Below are positions 13,861-20,522 of a DNA stretch of 35,334 bases, one piece after another. Positions within the stretch are counted from its first letter, which is position 1; the number at the start of each line of letters is the position of its first letter. The notes under the pieces were generated by a model that was not told the origin of the DNA, searched no databases, and saw nothing but the letters and a program-made list of their open reading frames with translations. Origin of the DNA: Sterolibacterium sp. (GTDB lineage Bacteria; Pseudomonadota; Gammaproteobacteria; Burkholderiales; Rhodocyclaceae). The position numbers were made by a program, and so were the translations under genes. The stretch is from the NCBI GenBank assembly GCA_023258955.1, contig JAHFRE010000020.1, forward strand, positions 1 through 35,334. The letters are read 5' to 3'.

Positions 13861-14796
13861 AAAGCCAATATTTCGAAGCTCGACATCGGCACGCTGATGG
13901 CGCTCGAAGTCTTGCTTTCGCAATGCAGCGTCAGCAAGGCGGCGCGCAGCGTCTCCCTGACCCAGCCGGCGATGAGCAACACCCTGGCGCGGATGCGGAT
14001 CGCCTTCGACGACCCCCTGCTCGCCCGATCGGGCAACGGGATGGTGCGGACGGCGCTGGGCGATATCCTGCTCGCTCAGCTGCGCCAGATCCTGCCCGAC
14101 CTGAGGAATCTTGGGGCAGCGACCGTGGCCTTCGATCCGGAGACTTCCGATGCCGTTTTCCGCATCGCCATCACCGACCACGCCGGGCTGATATTGCTGC
14201 CCGACGTCTTGCAGCGGGTGCACGAACAGGCGCCGCTGATCAGGACCCACACCTCGACGCTGTCGAGTCGGCAAACCGAAATGAGCGATCAGGAAGCCGA
14301 GCAATATGATCTTCGCGTCGGCTGGCTGCGCGACCTGCCACCGCATTGGCACTCGACCATGCTGCTCAAGGAGGAACTCGTCGTCATCGGCTCGAAATCG
14401 AACGCTGCGCTGAAGGAGCAGCTGGAACTCGACGATTTCTTGCGGCTCCGCCACATCGGGCTGGCCAGCAGCAGGCCGCAGTTCCAGAATCTGATCGACC
14501 AGACCTTGGCCAAGATGAATCTCAGACGCAATCTGGTGTCGACCATTTCCCAATTCACCATGGTGCCGTTCATCGTCGCCAGATCGAATCTGGTCGCCAT
14601 GTTTCCACGCAGGCTGGCGTCGGCCTACCTGTCCCTGGTCGATATCAAGATCAGCTCGCCGCCGTTTCCATTCGAGCAGTTCAGCGTCTCGATGGCCTGG
14701 CACGAACGGGTGCACCATGATCCCGGTCACAAGTGGTTGCGCGCCCTGATCGTCGCTTGCGCCAAGGCGCTCGCCGGCCACAGCCCGCTGGGCTGA
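13846..14796 (+). CDS. LysR-type transcriptional regulator
   Basis: A 316-residue DNA-binding regulator. Residues 8-67 form the winged helix-turn-helix: DIGTLMALEVLLSQCSVSKAA, then SLTQPAMSNTLARMR (recognition helix) and the wing DPLLARSGNGMVRTALG. The rest (about 95-305) is the two-lobed LysR substrate domain that senses a small ligand. The wording of the helix-turn-helix resembles LinR/PcpR/NodD-group regulators that respond to aromatic compounds. ATG at 13846 fits the usual LysR start distance to the first helix, but no SD precedes it, so the mRNA may be leaderless or weakly translated. It is divergent from the GRE operon and convergent with the tannase operon, the natural position for the locus-specific regulator; the inducer is unknown. 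Confidence 0.92.
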   Translation: MSTIHKANISKLDIGTLMALEVLLSQCSVSKAARSVSLTQPAMSNTLARMRIAFDDPLLARSGNGMVRTALGDILLAQLRQILPDLRNLGAATVAFDPETSDAVFRIAITDHAGLILLPDVLQRVHEQAPLIRTHTSTLSSRQTEMSDQEAEQYDLRVGWLRDLPPHWHSTMLLKEELVVIGSKSNAALKEQLELDDFLRLRHIGLASSRPQFQNLIDQTLAKMNLRRNLVSTISQFTMVPFIVARSNLVAMFPRRLASAYLSLVDIKISSPPFPFEQFSVSMAWHERVHHDPGHKWLRALIVACAKALAGHSPLG

Positions 14797-14823
14797 GGCA
14801 ACGGCGAGCGGCCCGGCAACGCG

Positions 14824-16602
14824 CTAATCGCTGCTGCAGACAAAGCTGTTTGCTGCCGCTGGGTCGCCGCTGCCCTTGTATTTTGCGTAGCGCGGATAGA
14901 CGCACAGAGGGCGGCTGAAGCCCAGACGCTGCCGATCCAGTTCGCTGCCCGGTGCTGCGCGGGCGACGATCTCTTCGGGCGCGATGCCACGTTCCACCCA
15001 TTCGACCAGCGGTGCGAGCTGATCGAACTGGTCGGCGGTCGCCCCGCCGCGGCAATGGTTCATGCCGGGCACCATGAACAGGCGAGCCATGGCACCGGCC
15101 TCCTTCGGCTGATACTGCGCGTTGAGACGATCCATGAAGGCCATGACGCCCGTCGCCTGCACCGCGGGGTCGGCGGTGCCGGTATAGATCAGCATCTTGC
15201 CGCCGCGCCTTCTGAAGGCCTCGAAATTCGGACCGGGTCGCCGCGGATCGACGTTGCCGCCGTTGAAATCGAGCCGCCCCTGGGCGAGCTTGGCCGGTTC
15301 GCTGTCGATGTCGAAGTCGGCGACGTAGGCCAGCGACGAGGCCGGATAGGAAGCGAGCTCGTCGGCGGACCCGGTCAGATGCGGATAGCCGCGGAATCCA
15401 TAGCCCATGAAGTAGAGGTTGGGCATGATGCTGCTGTAGAACGAACCCAGGGCAGGCCCGCCCGGCTTGCCGAGATAGGGATCGCGCATGACCCGCTCGA
15501 CGCTGCCGGGCAGGAAGCCCGGGAAGATGAGCTTGTGGTTGCGGTCATGAACACCGGCATGGATTCCCTGCAAGCCCTCGCTCTGGATCCCGTTCAGACA
15601 GCGGGGGTCGTCGCTGTCGCCACCGTCTTGCTTGCACAGCAGCTTCTGATAGTCGTTCGGCCCCGCCTTGCAAGCCAGGTAGTTGGACACCAGCCCGTCG
15701 GCGACGCCATCGAGCTTGTCGCATTTTTCCATGAAATAGTCGGCGACGAAGGCGAGTTGATCGTCGCGGTAGGCGCTCGAGGTGTCCACCGCAACCGTGC
15801 CCGCGGCGACGCCGGCGACCCGGGCGACGATGCGCAGAACGTCCATGTTCTGCAGCCACTGGTCGTAGGTGGCGAAGCCCGGATTGCCGGCGACGACGCC
15901 ATCGAAATCGGTGTACCGTTGTGCCGTAACCATCGCTTCGCGGCCGCCGTTCGAGCAGCCGACAAAGTAGGAGCGCGCCGGACCACGACCGGCGTAGGCT
16001 TTGATGATCGCTTTCGCCACCAGCGACACGTCATGCACGCCTTGATAGGCGAAGTCGGTGTAGGCCTTGCGATCGAGGGCGAACTCCGGCGTACGCCCGA
16101 CGTGCCCTGAGTCCTGCGCCACCACCGCGTAGCCCTGGGCCAGCGCATTCTGTCCGTCCTTGAGCGGTCCGATGGCGTTGCCGACGCTGCCGTTGTTGCC
16201 ACCGCCACCCTGGAAGAATAAGCGCCCGTTCCAATAGCTGGGAATGCGCAGCCGAAAATGGTTGCCATAGCGGGTCGCGCCTGGGGGGCCGCTGTGCGCA
16301 CCGATCACGCCGGTGACGATGCAATGGGCGGGCAACAGCGGATTGGCGGCGCTGGCGGCCTTGCCGTCGTCGGTTTGCCCGCCGCTGAACCAGACGACAC
16401 CGTCCAGCGTGGTCGCCTGCTCGCCGGAGAAGCGGTCCAGCGCGGCGGCCAGCCGGCCCTGCTCGCAGGCCGTCGCCGAAAGCACAGCGCTGGCTGGCAC
16501 CGTCTTGGTTTTGGAATGGCTGGTCGCAGCACCCGCGGCCAGCATCGAGGTGACGAGCAGCAGAACGAGGGTGAGCCGCGCGCTCAGAGCTTTGATATGC
16601 AC
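14824..16602 (-). CDS. Tannase/feruloyl-esterase-family hydrolase (paralogue 1)
   Basis: A 592-residue secreted esterase; the family hydrolyses galloyl, feruloyl and related aromatic esters (it also holds the terephthalate-monoester hydrolase MHETase). GTG at 16602 is chosen because aaggag lies 8 bases upstream and a signal peptide follows (hydrophobic 8-26). The family CS-D-HC triad is complete: Cys216-Ser217 in FVGCSNGGREAM, Asp478 in YTGTADP, His516-Cys517 in PGMNHCRGG; the vicinal Cys216-Cys517 pair should form the active-site disulfide. The CDKLDGVADGLV loop (294-305) matches the family's calcium site. More Cys pairs (310/323, 335, 567, 589) fit an oxidising periplasm. It is last in the operon receptor 2-tannase 2-beta-lactamase-like-hydrolase 2-tannase 1, 38 bases after the previous stop. 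Confidence 0.92.
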   Translation of the reverse strand: MHIKALSARLTLVLLLVTSMLAAGAATSHSKTKTVPASAVLSATACEQGRLAAALDRFSGEQATTLDGVVWFSGGQTDDGKAASAANPLLPAHCIVTGVIGAHSGPPGATRYGNHFRLRIPSYWNGRLFFQGGGGNNGSVGNAIGPLKDGQNALAQGYAVVAQDSGHVGRTPEFALDRKAYTDFAYQGVHDVSLVAKAIIKAYAGRGPARSYFVGCSNGGREAMVTAQRYTDFDGVVAGNPGFATYDQWLQNMDVLRIVARVAGVAAGTVAVDTSSAYRDDQLAFVADYFMEKCDKLDGVADGLVSNYLACKAGPNDYQKLLCKQDGGDSDDPRCLNGIQSEGLQGIHAGVHDRNHKLIFPGFLPGSVERVMRDPYLGKPGGPALGSFYSSIMPNLYFMGYGFRGYPHLTGSADELASYPASSLAYVADFDIDSEPAKLAQGRLDFNGGNVDPRRPGPNFEAFRRRGGKMLIYTGTADPAVQATGVMAFMDRLNAQYQPKEAGAMARLFMVPGMNHCRGGATADQFDQLAPLVEWVERGIAPEEIVARAAPGSELDRQRLGFSRPLCVYPRYAKYKGSGDPAAANSFVCSSD

Positions 16603-16640
16603 CGATGTTTCTCCTTGGCCAACAATGTTTTCATCATTGC

Positions 16641-17597
16641 TCAATCGATCATCTTCTTCTCGACCACCCAGGTCGGATCGGTGCACAGCGCGCAAGCGTC
16701 GCCGACGAAGCGCTGCGCCGCAACCGGATCGCGGCGCAACTGCCATTGCAGCCAATCCACGACCACCTTGCCGTAGGCACCGCCGTTGGCCTGGCGCAAG
16801 CTCAGGCCGTGCCCGACCTCCTGATAGGCCTTGAAGATCGGCACTTGATTGATCTCCACGAAGTCCGCCTCGGCGTTGACATAGACGATGTCGCTCGCGC
16901 CGCCGAACAGGTAGATCACCGGGGCGTGCAATCGCTGCAGGGTCTCGCGCGTCAGGCCGATACCAGGCAGGTCGCCACCCAGGCGCCAATAGCCGGCAGC
17001 GAGCACGACTGTGGTCTTGATCCGCGCATCGACCGAGGCTTCCAGCGCCCGCATCCCACCACAGGAGTGGCCCATGACGGCAAGCTTGTCGCCGTCGATC
17101 TTGCCGGTGTAGATGCTGGCTCTACGCGCTGCTTCCGCCAGGACCCAGTCGACGCCGTCCAACAGCTGCCTGATCGAAATCTGCGGTGGCGCGATGCGTT
17201 TGAAGCGCTCGCTCGTCGTCAGGCGCTTGGCGGGCGGCGGCGCTGCGCCATCCAGTTGCGGGGGCGCTGCCGAGCCCGGGGCGACGACGAGGTAGCCATG
17301 CGAAGCGACCTCCTCCAGGAAGCTGACATAGCTGCCTTCGCGCCGACAGCCGCCATTCACCCAGCCGACCACGGGAAGCGGATTGGCCGGTCCGAAGGGC
17401 CGCAGGTCCTTGGGCCGGAAGATCACGTAGTCCGACAACGATGGATCGGTCTCGTGCATCGGCGCGTAGGCGCCTGTCGCCGTGGCGGGCTCAGCCGCTG
17501 CGGCGATGGCCCCCTGGCCGGGACAGAGCAACAGCGCGACCACAGCCAGCGCCCTGGCGGCGAGCCGCTGCGTAGACGACGATCGCTTCGCTTCCAT
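16641..17597 (-). CDS. Secreted alpha/beta hydrolase with a Cys-x-x-Cys tail (paralogue 2)
   Basis: A 318-residue predicted periplasmic esterase. ATG at 17597 has SD ggag 9 bases upstream and a signal peptide (about 1-34, cleaved near AIAAAAE). Oxyanion segment GWVNGGCR (78-85), nucleophile elbow MGHSCGG with Ser178, acid Asp236 (GGASD) and base His263 (VGHG) make a full triad. The C-terminus CALCTDPTWVVEKKMID (Cys302, Cys305) mirrors that of the hydrolase at 4760-5836, as do WLQWQL and the MHET/IMEAD-DP region before the first strand, so the two arose by duplication or shared ancestry. It starts 14 bases after the beta-lactamase-like gene and is in the tannase operon. The substrate is unknown. 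Confidence 0.87.
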   Translation of the reverse strand: MEAKRSSSTQRLAARALAVVALLLCPGQGAIAAAAEPATATGAYAPMHETDPSLSDYVIFRPKDLRPFGPANPLPVVGWVNGGCRREGSYVSFLEEVASHGYLVVAPGSAAPPQLDGAAPPPAKRLTTSERFKRIAPPQISIRQLLDGVDWVLAEAARRASIYTGKIDGDKLAVMGHSCGGMRALEASVDARIKTTVVLAAGYWRLGGDLPGIGLTRETLQRLHAPVIYLFGGASDIVYVNAEADFVEINQVPIFKAYQEVGHGLSLRQANGGAYGKVVVDWLQWQLRRDPVAAQRFVGDACALCTDPTWVVEKKMID

Positions 17598-17611
17598 GAT
17601 CTGCCGCTCCG

Positions 17612-18847
17612 TCAATGGGTGAGGGCCGAGTCGACCGCGGCGACGAAGGCGTCTCGCTCGGCCAGCGCGTTCGGGCGCTGGACCAGGAATATTCCAACCA
17701 GCTCGTTGGCGCGATCGACCCAGCCGAAGGAACCGAACGCACCGCCATGGTGGATGGCGCCGGCGCCCAGGGGCAAGGAGCGCCTCGCTGATGGCGGCAG
17801 CGCCGGCTGAACCCGCCAGCCGAGCGCCTGCAAACCGGCGGGCGAGCCATTGCCCGCCGGTATGGCAATCCGCGGCTCGAGCAGCGAGTCCATCGCGCGT
17901 GGCGACAGGATGGTGGCGCCACCCCAGCGGCCCCCGTTTACGATCAGCTGGTGGAACCTGGCCATGTCCGCCGCCGTCGAAAAGATCCCGGCTTCGGGAA
18001 GCGGGTAGCGCGTGTTGCGGCGATACTTCAGGTCGCCGCCGCCGGGGCTGGCGGGACCCATTTCGCGCAGCCGTCCATCGACCAGTTCGTAGCAGGAAGC
18101 CAGGCGCGGCCAGGACTCGGGCGCGGGCCGGTAGCTGCTCTGCGCCATCCCGAGCGGAGCGAAGATGCGCTCTTCGACGTAGCGCTCGAACGGCATTCCG
18201 GCTACCACTTCGACGATGCGCGCCGCCACGGCGATGCCCTGATTGCTGTAACGCCAGCGCACGCCGGGCTCCGCTTCGAGGGGCTGCTGCGACAACAGAC
18301 CGACCACCTCGGCAAGGCTCATGCGCATCTTGACCGCGAAAGCCCTGGTCACCGGCGCGGCGTCGGGCAGGCCGGAGCAATGGCTCAATACATCGGCGAT
18401 CGTGATCTTGCGCGACGGGCGGCGCAGCTGTCGCTCGCTGGCGTCGCCCGCCGACAGAAGCCAGGGATCGGCGAATTCCGGCAAGTACCGGTCGACCGGA
18501 TCCTCGACATTCAAGCGACGCTCGTCCTCGAGCATCAGGATCGCCGTGGCGATGAAGGGCTTCGACTGCGACATCACCTGGAACAGGGTGTCGCTGTGCA
18601 TCGGCGAACGCGAGCCCAAGTCGCGCCAACCGACGGCACCGCTGGCGATGATCGCTCCCTGCTGTTGCACGTGATAGACCGCCCCGGCGATGGTCCCCGC
18701 ATCGACGAAGGACTGCAGTCGGACCGGGATTCCCGCGAGAGATTCGGGTCGTAGCGCCGTGATCGCGGCAGCGCGCGCAGAACGCATCAGCGCCGCGGCG
18801 GACAGAGCCAGTCCAGCCGCGATGAAGCGACGCCGAGCGCTCATCAT
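17612..18847 (-). CDS. Beta-lactamase-fold serine hydrolase (EstB-like esterase), Tat-exported
   Basis: A 411-residue enzyme of the class C beta-lactamase/penicillin-binding fold. Motifs: Ser93-x-x-Lys96 in VMSQSKPF (nucleophile and base), Tyr200-Ser-Asn202 in RWRYSNQG, and His367-Gly-Gly in IHHGGAFGSFGW, replacing the KTG of true beta-lactamases. SxxK, YxN and HxG together are typical of EstB-like esterases and related hydrolases, so an esterase is more likely than antibiotic resistance. The N-terminus SARRRFIAAGLALSAAAL has twin arginines plus Phe, suggesting Tat export of a folded protein. ATG at 18847 overlaps the tannase 2 stop by 4 bases (ATGA), so the two are translationally coupled. 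Confidence 0.9.
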   Translation of the reverse strand: MMSARRRFIAAGLALSAAALMRSARAAAITALRPESLAGIPVRLQSFVDAGTIAGAVYHVQQQGAIIASGAVGWRDLGSRSPMHSDTLFQVMSQSKPFIATAILMLEDERRLNVEDPVDRYLPEFADPWLLSAGDASERQLRRPSRKITIADVLSHCSGLPDAAPVTRAFAVKMRMSLAEVVGLLSQQPLEAEPGVRWRYSNQGIAVAARIVEVVAGMPFERYVEERIFAPLGMAQSSYRPAPESWPRLASCYELVDGRLREMGPASPGGGDLKYRRNTRYPLPEAGIFSTAADMARFHQLIVNGGRWGGATILSPRAMDSLLEPRIAIPAGNGSPAGLQALGWRVQPALPPSARRSLPLGAGAIHHGGAFGSFGWVDRANELVGIFLVQRPNALAERDAFVAAVDSALTH

Positions 18848-20505
18848 CGCGAGCCCAGCGCAGCCGCGGCCGGACTGACGGGAAGCTCGCAGCGGAAGCT
18901 GGCCGCCGCGCCGCGCGGGCCGGCGCCGTCATAGAGCGCGGCTTTGGGATAGGCACAGAGGGGCCGGCTGACGCCGGGAAACGAAGCCCCCGTTGCGATC
19001 AGGCGTTCGGGTAGCTCGCCCGCTTCGACCCAGTTCTGGATGGCGGTGAGCGCATCGAAGTTGTCCAGACCCGGTCCCCCGCCGCAATGGCCCATACCCG
19101 GCGAGAGGAAGAGGCGACTCCAGGGTCGCGCCGAGCCGGTGTCGACCAGGGCGCGGCCATACCAGCTGATCAGATCATGGGCCGAGAACACCGGGTCGCT
19201 CATGCCTTGAAACAACAACAGCTTGCCGCCCCGCGCTGCAAAGGCGCTCATATCGGTCCTGTCGGCGTTCACCAAGACAGCGCTCGAGCGCAAGGCAGCC
19301 GCCGTCGCGGCGATCGTAGCGGGTGACGGCAACGGCTTGGCCACCGCTTGTTTCAAGAGGAAGCCGTACAGGGATTCTGCACCGCGGATGGCGTTGCCCG
19401 AGTTTGGTTCGGCGGTGGCGGATGTCCCCAGCTTCTGCTGGCGCCAGGCGGCGGCAGCGACGCCCGAATCGTAGGGCCAACTGGCGTAGAGCGAGCGACC
19501 GTCGGGGCTCACGGCGCCGGCGAACAGCCGACCGATCAGGTCGATCTTGTCGTCGGCGAGGCAGGCGGGCTGCGCAGCGGTCGATCTGCAACGCAAGCTT
19601 CGCGGATCGAAGCGGCAGGCGTAGTTGAAGATCAGTCCATCGATGATGCCATCGGCGCCATCGCAGGCGTTGAGCACGGCTTCGGCGAGCAGCTGCAGCT
19701 CGCCTTCGCTCAAGGCCCGCGACAAGATCGCGTTGCCGCTGCCGTCCCGCGGTGCGCGCTCCTGCAAGACCGCCGTTTCCCAGACCTCTTCGAGCGCCGA
19801 ATAGGCCAGATCAAATCCCGGGTTGCCGGCGACCACGCCATCGAAGGCCGATGGATCGCGTTGCGCGGCCATCATCGCCTCGCGACCGCCGTTGGAGCAA
19901 CCCACGAAGTAGCTGTAGCGGATCGCCCGGCCGTAGTAGCGCTGGGTGAGATCCTTGGCGACCGGGGTCAGCTTCGCTGCGGCGGCGTAGGCAAAATCGT
20001 TCCAGGCCTGCTCGTCGGCGGCGAACCCTGCGCCATCGCCTTGGTGGCCGCCATCCATGGCGACGACCGCAAAGCGACGCGCCAAGGCGCCCGGCAGCTC
20101 ACGGGCACCACGCAGCGGCGACGGACCCAGCGCCGGCTGCACCGAACCATCGAGTCCGCCGCCGCCCTGGAAGAGAAAGCGGCCGCCCCAGGCAGCAGGC
20201 AGGCGCAACTCAAAGCCGATCCCGTAGGCCTTGCCGTTGGCGCCGAGCCGCGGCTCGAGCACGCCGCGAACGATGCAGTGTTCGGGCAGCACCGCGCCAG
20301 CGCCCGTTCGCTGTTCATCGGGCCGGGCCGCCCGCGCTGTATCGATGCGCAGCGAGGGCGAAGCGACATCGGCTAGCGCAGTGCAATCGCGCAGGCCGAC
20401 CGAACTGGGCTCCTGGCTCCCCGCTGCGACGGAGAACAGCAGCGTCCCAATGCCAATCTGGAACGCCAGTGCGCGCAGCGTGGAGCCATGGAGGGACCTA
20501 CCCAT
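18844..20505 (-). CDS. Tannase/feruloyl-esterase-family hydrolase (paralogue 2)
   Basis: A 553-residue secreted esterase related to the tannase at 14824-16602. The CS-D-HC motif is complete: Cys203-Ser204 in FVGCSNGGREAM, Asp437 in FQGMSDP, His473-Cys474 in PGMGHCGGG. The calcium-type loop is CDGADGIIDGLIFN (281-294). A signal peptide covers about 1-30 (hydrophobic 12-28, AAGS). The ATG at 20505 lies 17 bases after the receptor 2 stop but has no good SD, so translation may depend on readthrough by ribosomes from the receptor gene. Compared with paralogue 1 it lacks part of the lid-like insertion between the Ser and Asp motifs, which implies a different substrate preference (inference). Confidence 0.92.
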   Translation of the reverse strand: MGRSLHGSTLRALAFQIGIGTLLFSVAAGSQEPSSVGLRDCTALADVASPSLRIDTARAARPDEQRTGAGAVLPEHCIVRGVLEPRLGANGKAYGIGFELRLPAAWGGRFLFQGGGGLDGSVQPALGPSPLRGARELPGALARRFAVVAMDGGHQGDGAGFAADEQAWNDFAYAAAAKLTPVAKDLTQRYYGRAIRYSYFVGCSNGGREAMMAAQRDPSAFDGVVAGNPGFDLAYSALEEVWETAVLQERAPRDGSGNAILSRALSEGELQLLAEAVLNACDGADGIIDGLIFNYACRFDPRSLRCRSTAAQPACLADDKIDLIGRLFAGAVSPDGRSLYASWPYDSGVAAAAWRQQKLGTSATAEPNSGNAIRGAESLYGFLLKQAVAKPLPSPATIAATAAALRSSAVLVNADRTDMSAFAARGGKLLLFQGMSDPVFSAHDLISWYGRALVDTGSARPWSRLFLSPGMGHCGGGPGLDNFDALTAIQNWVEAGELPERLIATGASFPGVSRPLCAYPKAALYDGAGPRGAAASFRCELPVSPAAAALGSR

Positions 20506-20522
20506 AGCCGTGCAGACGATGC

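Noticed and set aside
14824-16602. Assignment of the tannase-family protein as MHETase or as part of a plastic-degrading system
   Set aside because: The CS-D-HC motif is common to the whole family; substrate cannot be read from the residues visible, and the alpha/beta hydrolases are not typical polyester hydrolases.
17612-18847. Antibiotic-resistance beta-lactamase
   Set aside because: The third motif is HGG rather than KTG and the gene is embedded in an esterase operon, which fits EstB-like esterases better.
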